DNA of 64,000 nucleotides, taken from positions 62,001 to 126,000 of the forward strand of contig NZ_JNNO01000047.1 of assembly GCF_000735585.1 (NCBI RefSeq). Direction: 5' to 3'. Under the pieces are notes generated by a model. The model ran no database searches and was not told the DNA's origin. It saw only the letters and a program-made list of their open reading frames with translations. Below, piece after piece: positions 1 to 7,636 of the stretch (position 1 is the first letter of the stretch; each line of letters opens with the position of its first letter). A program made the position numbers and the translations under genes. The DNA is from Devosia sp. LC5 (lineage in GTDB: Bacteria > Pseudomonadota > Alphaproteobacteria > Rhizobiales > Devosiaceae).

Positions 1-2
1 TC

Positions 3-134
3 GGCGCGTTGGTGTCGAGCCGCAACAGCTTCCTGCGCAGCCAGGTCGACCAGGCCATCGACGCCTTGGTCGCCGATGGCACCATTGCCGGGTTCCTGGA
101 AAAATACGGCTATACCGGGCACGCTGGCGAATAG
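3..134 (+). CDS. C-terminal end of a periplasmic amino-acid-binding protein (partial)
   Basis: Only the last 43 codons are inside the window; the gene begins upstream of base 1. The readable tail (QAIDALVADGTIAGFLEKYG, then YTGHAGE and a TAG stop) has the look of the last helices of family 3 extracellular solute-binding proteins, the periplasmic receptors of polar amino-acid ABC transporters. In that family a segment of the type 'aidaLkadGti..i..kyg' closes the second lobe. The ligand cannot be told from this fragment. It converges on the transhydrogenase gene with a gap of about 20 bases, and I see no clear terminator hairpin between them. The family call is an inference from a short match. 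Confidence 0.6.
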   Translation, partial: GALVSSRNSFLRSQVDQAIDALVADGTIAGFLEKYGYTGHAGE

Positions 135-156
135 GGCTTTGCCGGTGGCGGAAAAC

Positions 157-1626
157 CTATTCGGCTAGTGGCGCGATGGGGGTGGTCCTCGGCATGCGGT
201 TCCAGGCGTCGAGGGCAGCGATCTTGTAGGCTTCGGCGAGGGTCGGATAATTGAAGGTATTCTCGACGAAATAGTCGAGCGTACCGCCCAGATTGAGCAC
301 GGCCTGGCCGATATGGATCAATTCGGTCGCGCCCTCGCCCACGATATGGACACCGAGCAATTTGCGGGTATCGAGCGCGAAGATCATTTTCATCATGCCC
401 GATTGCAGACCCATAATGTGGCCGCGCGAGGTTTCACGGAAACGGGCGACGCCGCATTCGTACGGCGTGCCGGCGGCACGGACCTGCTGCTCGGTGAGCC
501 CGATAGTGGAAATTTCGGGCACGGCATAGATGCCATAGGGGAAAAACTGCGGCGCGGGCGGCATGGCGGCGCCGAAGGCGTGCAGCGCGGCAATCCGGCC
601 CTGCTCCATGGAGGTGGAGGCGAGGGAGGGGAAGCCGATGACGTCGCCGGCGGCATAGATATTGGGAACCTGCGTCTGGAAGGTCGCAGGATCGACCTTG
701 AGACGGCCACGGTCATCGGGGACGACGCCGCAGGCATCCAGCCCCAGATTGGCCGTCGCCCCGACCCGGCCGGCGGCGTAGAGCAGCATATCGGAGCGGA
801 CGCGGCGGCCATCGGTGAGGATGGCAATGGCCCAGCCTTGTTCATCGAGTTCGACGCGATCCACCTTGGCGCCCAGGCGAATGGTCATGCCGCGCTTGCG
901 TAGATCGTGGGTGAACTCCTCGATGATCTCGCGGTCGATGAAATCGAGATAGTTTTCCTTGGGCTCGATCAAAGTAACGGGCACGTCGAGCGCCGAGAAA
1001 ATGGTGGCATATTCCATGCCGATAACGCCGGCGCCCACCACGGTAAGGCTGCGCGGTACGCGCGGCTCGGTGACCAGGCTATCGCTATCGAGTACGGAAT
1101 GGTCGTTGAAGGGGATATTGGCCGGACGATAGGGCGCGGTGCCCACCGCGATCACCGCGAAATCGAAGCTGAAGGCGTGATCGTCCCCGGCATGGTCGAT
1201 GACCGTGACGTGGTGGGCATCGGTGAATTTTGCCATGCCACCAAAGGTGCGTACGCCATTGCGAGCGAATTGATGTTCGAGCACTTCGATTTCGTAATCG
1301 AGCGTCATGCGCAGGCGGGCGCCGAGGTCCTTGCCCTCGATATCCTTCTTGACGCGATAGGCCAGGCCATAAAAACCGCGTTCGCGCCAGCCCGAAAGAT
1401 TGAGCACGGTTTCGCGCAGGGTTTTGGACGGAATGGTGCCGGTATGGACAGAGACGCCGCCCAGGCGGAGGCGATTTTCCACCACCAGCACGGATTTGCC
1501 CAGCTTGGCCGCCTGAATGGCGGCGCGGCGCCCGGCCGGTCCGCTGCCGATGACGACGAGATTATAGTGCTCCAAGCCCCTGCCCCGATTTGGTGTTTTG
1601 TCTGCCGTATCGGAGGAGTGTGACAT
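157..1626 (-). CDS. sthA: Soluble (Si-specific) NAD(P)+ transhydrogenase
   Basis: This 489-residue flavoprotein moves reducing equivalents between NADPH and NADH in the cytoplasm and usually drains excess NADPH. The FAD-binding GSGPAG motif is at about residues 27-32, and a second Rossmann motif (GAGVIG) for the nicotinamide cofactor lies near residue 200. The C-terminal third matches the pyridine nucleotide-disulfide oxidoreductase dimerisation domain. The segment GGVSVHTGTIPSKTLRE (about 56-72) sits where disulfide reductases carry CxxxxC. Both cysteines are absent, which separates SthA from lipoamide dehydrogenase and glutathione reductase. The length is close to the usual 465-470 with a short N-terminal extension. 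It lies downstream of the LOG-family gene on the same strand. The ribosome binding site before the chosen ATG is weak, so the start is less certain than the identity. Confidence 0.93.
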   Translation of the reverse strand: MSHSSDTADKTPNRGRGLEHYNLVVIGSGPAGRRAAIQAAKLGKSVLVVENRLRLGGVSVHTGTIPSKTLRETVLNLSGWRERGFYGLAYRVKKDIEGKDLGARLRMTLDYEIEVLEHQFARNGVRTFGGMAKFTDAHHVTVIDHAGDDHAFSFDFAVIAVGTAPYRPANIPFNDHSVLDSDSLVTEPRVPRSLTVVGAGVIGMEYATIFSALDVPVTLIEPKENYLDFIDREIIEEFTHDLRKRGMTIRLGAKVDRVELDEQGWAIAILTDGRRVRSDMLLYAAGRVGATANLGLDACGVVPDDRGRLKVDPATFQTQVPNIYAAGDVIGFPSLASTSMEQGRIAALHAFGAAMPPAPQFFPYGIYAVPEISTIGLTEQQVRAAGTPYECGVARFRETSRGHIMGLQSGMMKMIFALDTRKLLGVHIVGEGATELIHIGQAVLNLGGTLDYFVENTFNYPTLAEAYKIAALDAWNRMPRTTPIAPLAE

Positions 1627-1677
1627 TGCGATTGCGGGGGTGGCAATGGCGGGGTGGGAAGAGCAGGGATGCTTGGA

Positions 1678-2538
1678 CTACTTCCAGCCTGGCGGCGGAC
1701 CCAGGTCGGGCAATTCATAGAAGGCGCGCACCACGTCCCAGCCCTGCTGGGCAGTATCGACCAATGTAAACAGGTCCGGATCGCTGGGGGCGATGGTGCC
1801 GGCTTCGGCCAGCGCTTCGAAATTGATGACCTTGCCCCAGAATTCGGCACCGAACAGCAGCAACGGAATGCGCTCCATGCGACCCGTCTGGATCAGGGTG
1901 AGGGTTTCAAAGAACTCGTCCAGTGTGCCGAAACCGCCGGGGAAAATGGCCACGACCTTGGCGCGCAGCAGGAAATGGATTTTGCGCGTGGCGAAATAGT
2001 GGAAATTGAAGCTGAGCTCGGGCGTGACGAAAAGATTGGGCGCCTGTTCGTGCGGCAGCACGATATTAAGCCCGATCGATTGGGCACCCAGGTCCGCCGC
2101 CCCGCGATTGCCCGCTTCCATGACACCCGGGCCGCCGCCGGTGACCACGACGAATTCCTTGTCATCGAGGCTATTGGAGGTCATGGCCGCCAATTGGGCG
2201 AAGCGGCGGGCTTCGTCGTAATAACGCGAGGCGAGTTCGAGATTTTTCTTCTGCGTCTCGTTTTTGGCCGCCCAGGCCGGCTTGCCGGGCTCGGGAATTC
2301 GCGCGCCGCCGAACAGCACGACGGTCGAATTGATGCCATGCTCATGCAGGCGCTGCTCGGTCTTTTGATATTCGAGCTGGAAGCGGATGCCGCGGGTATC
2401 CTCGGAGGTGAGGAAATCATCGTCGGCAAAGGCGAGGCGGAAGGCCGGCGACTGGGTCTGGGGCGTCTGCGGAGCCCTCTTGGAGGCGGCAACGTCCTGT
2501 TCGGATGTGCGCAACGGGGTGGGGCGGCGTTTGGCCAT
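1678..2538 (-). CDS. LOG/TIGR00730-family Rossmann-fold nucleotide hydrolase
   Basis: The protein belongs to the LOG family, whose studied members hydrolyse nucleoside 5'-monophosphates such as cytokinin ribotides to free base and ribose phosphate. Both signature stretches are present: GGGPGVMEAGNRGA in the middle and PGGFGTLDEFFE in the C-terminal half. An in-frame upstream extension exists, but the ATG at 2538 (MAKRRPTPLRTS) has a GGAG five bases upstream and is the better start, giving 286 residues. The larger size and the N-terminal extension of about 60-70 residues are typical of the proteobacterial subgroup in which in vivo substrates are poorly known. About 50 bases separate it from sthA downstream, so the two may be co-transcribed. 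The hydrolase activity is inferred from the family. Confidence 0.85.
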   Translation of the reverse strand: MAKRRPTPLRTSEQDVAASKRAPQTPQTQSPAFRLAFADDDFLTSEDTRGIRFQLEYQKTEQRLHEHGINSTVVLFGGARIPEPGKPAWAAKNETQKKNLELASRYYDEARRFAQLAAMTSNSLDDKEFVVVTGGGPGVMEAGNRGAADLGAQSIGLNIVLPHEQAPNLFVTPELSFNFHYFATRKIHFLLRAKVVAIFPGGFGTLDEFFETLTLIQTGRMERIPLLLFGAEFWGKVINFEALAEAGTIAPSDPDLFTLVDTAQQGWDVVRAFYELPDLGPPPGWK

Positions 2539-2722
2539 AGGAGCTCCGGCAGGTGCAGTCCGATTCGATGGGACCCGATTACCCCGCCCGGCCATGGCGG
2601 TAAAGCGCAAGCTGGCGGCGCACGGACTTGTCATTGGCCGATCGTAGTGGCGGACCGCGACTTTCGCCTGGCGGCGGCGCAGCGTCCTGGAGGGTTATCC
2701 GGCCACAATTGCGCGCGCTTTG

Positions 2723-3619
2723 ATGCGGCATAAGCTGGCTTGCTGTGAAAGCAGGGGCGGGAGCTTGGGCCAGTTTACGAGTTTGGAAGCGCGCATCGAC
2801 GCGGCGGCACATGCGGTGCTGGCGCGGCTAGCACGCGGGCGGCTGGCCGATGGGGCGGTGGAATTTCTGGTCTTCGGGCTGAAACAGGCCTGGGCGTGCC
2901 TGTTCGGCGGGCTGATGCTGGGAATGATCCTGGCGACGCGGCTGTGGTGGCCAGAGATCGGGCTGGCGCGTTACGATTTCTGGTTTTTGGCAGCGCTACT
3001 GATCCAGATCGGCATGCTGGTATTTCGGCTGGAAACGCTGAGCGAAGCCAAGGTGATCCTGATCTTTCATGTGGTGGGAACCGGCATGGAGCTGTTCAAG
3101 ACAGCGGCCGGATCGTGGATTTATCCCGAGGAGGCGCTGTTCCGGATCGGTGGCGTGCCGCTGTTTTCGGGTTTCATGTATGCCTGTGTGGGCTCCTATA
3201 TGGCGCGCATCCAGCGGATTTTCGACATCCGATTTTCGCACTATCCGCCAATATGGATGACGATGCTGCTGGCCCTGGCCATATATATCAACTTCTTTTC
3301 GCACCACTTCATTTTCGATTTCCGCTGGGTTCTGTTCGCGGTGTTGGCCCTGCTCTACTTCCGCAGTTCCATGCATTACCGGGTGTTCCGCTTCCGCCAC
3401 CGCATGCCCATGCTGTTGGCATTCCTGCTGGTCGCCCTGTTCATCTGGATCGGGGAGAATATCGGCACCTGGTCGCGAGCCTGGATCTATCCCGACCAGG
3501 CCGATGGCTGGTCGCTGGTGAGCTGGAGCAAGCTGGGCTCTTGGTATCTGCTGATGCTGATCTCGGTGGTGCTGGTGACGCTGGTGCACCCGCCCAGAGC
3601 GTATCAACAAGTGTCCTGA
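2723..3619 (+). CDS. DUF817 family integral membrane protein
   Basis: I recognise this as DUF817, a family of multi-pass membrane proteins of unknown function. Landmark stretches are FGLKQAWACLFGGLMLG near the N-terminus, FHVVGTGMELFKTAAGSWIY in the middle and FIWIGENIGTWSRAWIYP near the C-terminus. Roughly seven to eight hydrophobic segments can be counted. The start is uncertain. The ATG at 2723 has no convincing ribosome binding site, and the conserved part only begins about 40 residues in, so a later start (for example a TTG at 2764) is possible. The gene ends five bases before the -35 box of the SRP RNA promoter, so the two are separate transcription units. No biochemical role can be assigned. 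Confidence 0.8.
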   Translation: MRHKLACCESRGGSLGQFTSLEARIDAAAHAVLARLARGRLADGAVEFLVFGLKQAWACLFGGLMLGMILATRLWWPEIGLARYDFWFLAALLIQIGMLVFRLETLSEAKVILIFHVVGTGMELFKTAAGSWIYPEEALFRIGGVPLFSGFMYACVGSYMARIQRIFDIRFSHYPPIWMTMLLALAIYINFFSHHFIFDFRWVLFAVLALLYFRSSMHYRVFRFRHRMPMLLAFLLVALFIWIGENIGTWSRAWIYPDQADGWSLVSWSKLGSWYLLMLISVVLVTLVHPPRAYQQVS

Positions 3620-3623
3620 GGCC

Positions 3624-3652
3624 TTGCCAAGGGCACATTTTGTTCGCATATA
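3624..3652 (+). promoter_or_regulatory. Sigma-70-type promoter of the SRP RNA gene
   Basis: A -35 box TTGCCA (3624-3629) is followed after exactly 17 bases by a -10 box CATATA (3647-3652). Seven bases downstream is G3659, the first base of the predicted SRP RNA stem. The agreement between promoter spacing and RNA 5' end supports both calls. Confidence 0.65.
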
Positions 3653-3658
3653 GCGGTC

Positions 3659-3751
3659 GGGAGGTTGGCGCGGACGTGTTCCTCGCCAACCGGGTCAGGT
3701 CCGGAAGGAAGCAGCCCCAACGAGACCTTCACGGGTCGTTGCCAGCCTCCT
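3659..3751 (+). ncRNA. ffs: Small signal recognition particle RNA (4.5S)
   Basis: This is the RNA scaffold of the bacterial signal recognition particle, which with Ffh targets nascent membrane proteins to FtsY. The invariant Ffh-binding core is present as GGTCAGGTCCGGAAGGAAGC (3693-3712), with the GGAA tetraloop. The outer arms GGAGGTTGGC (from 3660) and GCCAGCCTCC (ending 3750) pair to close the long hairpin, which gives about 93 nucleotides, the usual size. It lies about 125 bases upstream of dnaX, the arrangement found across many alphaproteobacteria. A promoter with 17-base spacing points to its first base. Confidence 0.95.
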
Positions 3752-3767
3752 ACTGTGTTTTCCTGTG

Positions 3768-3812
3768 GCGTTCGGTCCGGTAAGGCCGGTATGCACTTTT
3801 GCTGGAAACGCT
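3768..3812. repeat. Dispersed palindromic repeat, copy 1 (GCGTT...AAACGC type)
   Basis: The segment opens with GCGTTCGG and closes with CACTTTTGCTGGAAACGCT, so its ends can pair (GCGTT with AACGC). The same 19-base closing block recurs at 34799-34817 upstream of deoB, again between genes. This resembles a palindromic repeat family common in Hyphomicrobiales intergenic regions. It sits between the SRP RNA and dnaX. Confidence 0.6.
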
Positions 3813-3875
3813 GCCATGCCTATGATGGCCAAATGGCTTTAGGCAGATTCCACTTAACCGATGCGGAAGGGCACG

Positions 3876-5648
3876 ATGGCTGACGCTGCGACATCGCCCT
3901 ATCTCGTGCTCGCCCGCAAATATCGCCCGCGTGACTTCACCACCCTGGTCGGCCAGGACGCCATGGTGCAGACGCTGGGCAATGCCTTTGCGCAAAACCG
4001 TATCCACCATGCCTTTATCCTGACCGGTGTGCGCGGCGTGGGCAAAACCACGACGGCGCGCATTCTGGCGCGGGCGTTCAATTATGAAGATGCCAGCGGG
4101 CCGCACCCCACGCTTGACCTGGGCGTGGAAGGCGAGCATTGCCGCGCCATTATCGAGGGGCGGCATGTCGACGTCATCGAGATGGACGCTGCATCCAATA
4201 CCGGCATCAACGATATCCGCGAAATCATCGACTCGGTGAAATATGCGCCGGCCTCGGCACCCTATAAGGTCTATGTGATCGACGAGGTGCACATGCTCTC
4301 CACGGCCGCCTTTAACGGGCTGCTGAAGACGCTGGAAGAGCCGCCGCCCTATGTGAAATTCATCTTCGCCACCACCGAAATCCGCAAGGTGCCGGTGACG
4401 ATTTTGAGCCGCTGCCAGCGGTTTGACCTGCGGCGGATTACCCCCGAAATCATGTCGGGATATCTCGAATCGATCCTGGCGCAGGAAGGCATCGGGTTTG
4501 AGCCCGAGGCGCTGGCGATGATCGTGCGGGCGGGCGAAGGCTCGGCGCGCGATAATCTGAGCCTGCTCGACCAGGCGATCGCCCATGGCAATGGCACGGT
4601 AACGGCGGCGACCGTCAAGGCCATGCTGGGGCTGGGTGACCGGGCGCGGATCATCGACCTGTTCGAAGAAATTCTGAGCGGACGCGTTGGTGACGCCATC
4701 GAGACCATGCGGGCGCTTTACGACATGGGCGCCGATCCGCAGACGCTGATTGCCGATCTGGCCGATTTCACCCATTTGGTCACCCGCATCAAAGTGGTGC
4801 CGGCGGCGGCCGAGGATATGTCGCTGACGCCCGACGAGCGGGTGCGCGGGGCTGAATTTGCCGGCAAGCTCTCGATGCGGGCGCTGACGCGGGCCTGGCA
4901 GATCTTGTTCAAAGGGCATGACGAGGTGGCGCGGACCAATAATGGCTTGCAGGCCGCCGAAATGGCGCTGATCCGGCTGGCCTATGCCGCCGATCTGCCG
5001 AGCCCCGACGACCTGATCGCCAAGCTGAGCAACCAGCCGGCGCCGGCCCCTAGCCTGCCGCAAGGCAATGGTATGATGCCGCGGGGGCCCTCGGGCGGCT
5101 CCAATGCCATGCGCGTTGAAGCGCCGCAGATCGTGCGTACGGAAGCGGTGGCACCGCAGCCGGGGCAGCCGCAGGCGTCCTTGCAGCCGCAAGTGGCGCC
5201 CAAGCCGTTGGCGGCGCCGGCCTTGGCGAGCGTGGGCAGCTACAAGGATTTGATCGCACTGGCGGGCGCCAAGCGCGACATTATCGTACGCATGGCGTTG
5301 GAAGGCTCGATGCGGCCGGTTTCATTCGAGCAGGGGCGGATCGAGGTGGCGCTGGCCGACGGGGCGGACCCCGGCATTATCGCTACGCTTTCGGCCCGGC
5401 TGCAGGCCTGGACGGGCGAGCGCTGGCTGATCACCGTTTCGAGCAAGCCGCCCGAGGGGCTGACGCTCAAGCAGGAACAAGCCAAAAAGGTCGAAGCGGC
5501 ACATGCGGCGGCTCATGAGGATCCGCTGGTCAAAGCAATTCTCGAAACATTTCCCGGGGCCAAGGTGGTCAATGTGACCGTGCGCGAGGAGGCCGCCGCA
5601 GCGGCGCCTGACGTGCCGCCGCCCCCGCCAGAAGAGGACGACGAATGA
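3876..5648 (+). CDS. dnaX: DNA polymerase III subunit gamma/tau
   Basis: DnaX is the clamp-loader ATPase subunit that ties the replicative polymerase to the sliding-clamp loader. The N-terminus reads [13 protein letters not shown], the Walker A motif GVRGVGKT is at about residues 51-58, the Walker B is VIDEVHML, and sensor and arginine-finger regions follow. A proline- and alanine-rich linker leads to a C-terminal tau-type domain. The zinc-ribbon cysteines of E. coli DnaX are missing: only one Cys remains, in the stretch GEHCRAI, as in other alphaproteobacteria I know of. I chose ATG 3876 because GGAAGG lies five bases upstream; the ATG at 3861 would itself overlap this site. It overlaps ybaB by four bases (ATGA), so translation is probably coupled. 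Confidence 0.95.
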   Translation: MADAATSPYLVLARKYRPRDFTTLVGQDAMVQTLGNAFAQNRIHHAFILTGVRGVGKTTTARILARAFNYEDASGPHPTLDLGVEGEHCRAIIEGRHVDVIEMDAASNTGINDIREIIDSVKYAPASAPYKVYVIDEVHMLSTAAFNGLLKTLEEPPPYVKFIFATTEIRKVPVTILSRCQRFDLRRITPEIMSGYLESILAQEGIGFEPEALAMIVRAGEGSARDNLSLLDQAIAHGNGTVTAATVKAMLGLGDRARIIDLFEEILSGRVGDAIETMRALYDMGADPQTLIADLADFTHLVTRIKVVPAAAEDMSLTPDERVRGAEFAGKLSMRALTRAWQILFKGHDEVARTNNGLQAAEMALIRLAYAADLPSPDDLIAKLSNQPAPAPSLPQGNGMMPRGPSGGSNAMRVEAPQIVRTEAVAPQPGQPQASLQPQVAPKPLAAPALASVGSYKDLIALAGAKRDIIVRMALEGSMRPVSFEQGRIEVALADGADPGIIATLSARLQAWTGERWLITVSSKPPEGLTLKQEQAKKVEAAHAAAHEDPLVKAILETFPGAKVVNVTVREEAAAAAPDVPPPPPEEDDE

Positions 5649-5968
5649 AAGACATTATGGGCATGATGAAGGCCGCCAGCGAGATGAAAGGCAAGATGGA
5701 GGCCATGCAGGCCGACCTCGCCAATCTGGTCGTGGAAGGCCGTTCGGGCGGCGGGCTGGTTGTGGTTTCGCTGTCGGGCAAGGGTGACCTTAAGGGCGTC
5801 AAGATCGACCCGAGCCTGTTCAAGGAAGACGATGTCGAGGTGCTCGAGGATTTGATCGTGGCGGCACATGCCGATGCCAAGACCAAGAGCGAAGCCGAGA
5901 TGCAGCAACGCATGGCGGAAGTGACATCGGGCCTGCCGATCCCGCCGGGCATGAAATTTCCGTTTTAG
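5645..5968 (+). CDS. ybaB: YbaB/EbfC family nucleoid-associated protein
   Basis: This 107-residue protein is a small homodimeric DNA-binding protein of the YbaB/EbfC family, thought to bridge or coat DNA near replication and repair sites. The sequence begins [20 protein letters not shown] and contains the typical central stretch [20 protein letters not shown] followed by a VKIDPSL strand. It ends in [12 protein letters not shown], where Gly/Pro/Met-rich endings are usual. The start codon overlaps the dnaX stop in an ATGA, and recR follows after a repeat-bearing gap, giving the classic dnaX-ybaB-recR set. Confidence 0.93.
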   Translation: MKDIMGMMKAASEMKGKMEAMQADLANLVVEGRSGGGLVVVSLSGKGDLKGVKIDPSLFKEDDVEVLEDLIVAAHADAKTKSEAEMQQRMAEVTSGLPIPPGMKFPF

Positions 5969-5992
5969 GGGTTTGGTTCTTGGCCTGCGCGT

Positions 5993-6043
5993 CCTTCCCT
6001 CTCCCCTTGAGGGAGAAGGTGCCCGAAGGGCAGATGAGGGGTC
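5993..6043. repeat. Intergenic C/G-rich palindromic repeat, type C copy 1
   Basis: A compact palindrome built around CTCCCCTTGAGGGAG and GGTGCCCGAAGGGCA. A related segment in opposite orientation is at 41693-41741 (CCCCTCATCCGCCCCTGCGG, then a CACCTTCTCCCC arm). Both are intergenic. It lies in the 274-base gap between ybaB and recR, which also holds the inverted 37-base units at 6141-6237; no gene is visible there. Confidence 0.6.
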
Positions 6044-6140
6044 TTTCCTCGGTATTGAAGCATGGCGTGGCACAGTGCCCCCACCCCGGCCTCCCCCAGG
6101 AAGCGAGGGGTGACTTGGTAGATTGGACGGCATAGTGCGA

Positions 6141-6237
6141 CGACCTCGTGGTTCGACAGGCTCACCATGAGGTCTACTCGCGGAACCATATTCACAGTAG
6201 ACCTCATCCTGAGCTTGTCGAAGGACGAGGTCGTGGC
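6141..6237. repeat. Inverted pair of about 37-base repeat units, type A copy 1
   Basis: The left unit begins CGACCTCGTGGTTCGACAGG and runs to GAGGTCTAC. The right unit begins GTAGACCTCATCCTGAGC and runs to GACGAGGTCG. The reverse complement of one matches the other except at two internal doublets. The spacer is about 20 bases. Further copies are at 9690-9794 and, with the unit order reversed, at 42193-42287. Confidence 0.85.
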
Positions 6238-6242
6238 AAGAA

Positions 6243-6848
6243 ATGAGCATTATGGCTTCCGGCGGACCCGAGATTGAACAATTGATCCAGTTGCTGGCGC
6301 GGTTGCCGGGGCTGGGGCCGCGGTCGGCCCGGCGGGCTGTGTTGCAGCTGATCAAGAAAAAAGAGCAGCTGATGATCCCGCTTTCGGCGGCGCTGGACCG
6401 GGCAGTGATTGCGGTGCGCAGCTGCGAAGTGTGCGGCAATGTCGATACGGTAAGCCCCTGCTCGATCTGCGCCGATCCGCGCCGCAATGAGAGCGGCATG
6501 CTGATCGTGGTGGAAGATGTCGCCGATCTTTGGGCGCTGGAACGCGCCGGGGTTGGGGCGGTTAAATATCACGTGCTGGGCGGCGTATTATCGCCGCTGG
6601 ATGGCGTGGGACCGGAAGATCTGACGATTGAGGCACTGCTGGCGCGGGCTGCGGAATTCCGCGAGATCGTGCTGGCAGTCAATGCCACGGTCGAGGGGCA
6701 GACCACAGCGCATTATATTACCGATCGGCTGGCCGGATCGGGCGCCAAGGTAACCCGCCTCGCCCACGGCGTGCCGGTGGGCGGGGAGCTGGATTATCTC
6801 GATGAAGGCACGCTGAGCCAGGCGCTCAAGGCGCGAACGGAAATCTAG
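6243..6848 (+). CDS. recR: Recombination mediator protein RecR
   Basis: RecR acts with RecO and RecF to load RecA on gapped single-stranded DNA during repair. The 201-residue protein has the N-terminal helix-hairpin-helix ([16 protein letters not shown], about 18-33). It also has a C4 zinc finger with cysteines at about residues 61, 64, 73 and 76 (CEVCG...CSIC), and a TOPRIM domain starting at [15 protein letters not shown]. The family-typical [15 protein letters not shown] and the C-terminal [15 protein letters not shown] are both present. The ATG at 6243 sits directly after a repeat element and lacks a strong ribosome binding site; an in-frame ATG four codons later is an alternative. Its last bases overlap the remnant gene on the other strand. 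Confidence 0.96.
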   Translation: MSIMASGGPEIEQLIQLLARLPGLGPRSARRAVLQLIKKKEQLMIPLSAALDRAVIAVRSCEVCGNVDTVSPCSICADPRRNESGMLIVVEDVADLWALERAGVGAVKYHVLGGVLSPLDGVGPEDLTIEALLARAAEFREIVLAVNATVEGQTTAHYITDRLAGSGAKVTRLAHGVPVGGELDYLDEGTLSQALKARTEI

Positions 6849-6933
6849 GCCAGGGCTTGCTTGAACAGGCCGACGGTGCGCGACCAGGCGAGGTCCGTAT
6901 CCGGGGCTGCCCGGCAGAGTCGCGTTCAGTCAT
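6845..6933 (-). pseudogene. Remnant of an internally deleted gene (possible dienelactone-hydrolase C-terminus)
   Basis: An ATG at 6933 has a good AGGAGG ribosome binding site and opens with MTERDSAGQP. About 30 bases later a different frame reads [19 protein letters not shown] and then stops at 6845. That second piece looks like the last helix of dienelactone-hydrolase-like alpha/beta hydrolases (LAWxRTxxFFxxHL). The two pieces are out of frame, as expected if the middle of a gene was lost by deletion. The family assignment rests on about 15 residues and is an inference. Confidence 0.35.
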
Positions 6934-7063
6934 GGTCTGTCCTCCTCTGGAGGGCAGTATAGGGCCGCCTATAGGCCAGCAGCATGACCATCGCGGAACT
7001 ATTATGGGACATGGGACATGGAAATCTGGCCCGGCGTTTCATTCCCCACTGAGTCAGCCGGGC

Positions 7064-7558
7064 CTAGTGCATATCCTTTTCCGGGTGGAATTCGTCGCTG
7101 CCGTCCCATGGGGTTTCCTCGATGGGGCCCAGGTCGTCCTCCTCGAAGAATTCTTCTTCCGGATCGCCTTCGATGGCCTGGCGGGCCTCCTCGTCGTCAG
7201 GTGAGAGCGCGTCCAGATGATCATCTGGATTGCGGTCGAGCGGGGCGTCGAGATCAGCATAATCACTGGTATCGTCGGCATTGGCGATTGTGGCGCTTAG
7301 CTCATCGATGGCGCGGTCGAGTTCGTCAAGCATGGCCGCGGGGTCCTGATCACCCCAATCGCCGCTTTCGCGAATACTCGCTTCTTCGCGCAATTCGCGC
7401 AGGCGGGCCAGCCGCTCCATGGCGGGGCGGTCATCGCCATAGAGCAGGTCTTCGATTTCGCTCTGGCTATAGGGCTGGGCGATGCCAGGCTGGTCGGCAT
7501 TATCGAAATTGGTCTGTTGCGGCACCATGGTGCCGTGATGGTCATGATGCTGAGCCAT
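7064..7558 (-). CDS. Hypothetical very acidic protein
   Basis: I do not recognise this 164-residue protein. It opens with a histidine-rich stretch (MAQHHDHHGTM). A short charged helix, AMERLARLRELREEASIRES, follows in the middle. The C-terminal half is dominated by Asp and Glu (for example PEEEFFEEDDLGPIEE). There is no signal peptide or membrane segment. GGGAG lies seven bases before the ATG, so the start is well supported. It shares its strand with rmuC, about 80 bases downstream of it. Proteins this acidic can be disordered or bind metals or basic partners, but nothing specific can be claimed. Confidence 0.7.
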   Translation of the reverse strand: MAQHHDHHGTMVPQQTNFDNADQPGIAQPYSQSEIEDLLYGDDRPAMERLARLRELREEASIRESGDWGDQDPAAMLDELDRAIDELSATIANADDTSDYADLDAPLDRNPDDHLDALSPDDEEARQAIEGDPEEEFFEEDDLGPIEETPWDGSDEFHPEKDMH

Positions 7559-7636
7559 TGTCGTCTCCCATGTTGAACAGTTGCCTGGCTGTACAACGCG
7601 GGGCGTGGCCAGAGGTTCGAGGGGAATGCGACAAAG

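Noticed and set aside
313-1623. Long open frames on the plus strand opposite the transhydrogenase gene
   Set aside because: They are antisense shadows of a high-GC gene; their proteins are Gly/Arg/His-rich, lack domain patterns and have no ribosome binding sites.
5470-5490. Possible programmed frameshift site in dnaX (run of five A's)
   Set aside because: It is near the C-terminus, not after the ATPase domain, and lacks the usual slippery heptamer and downstream hairpin arrangement.
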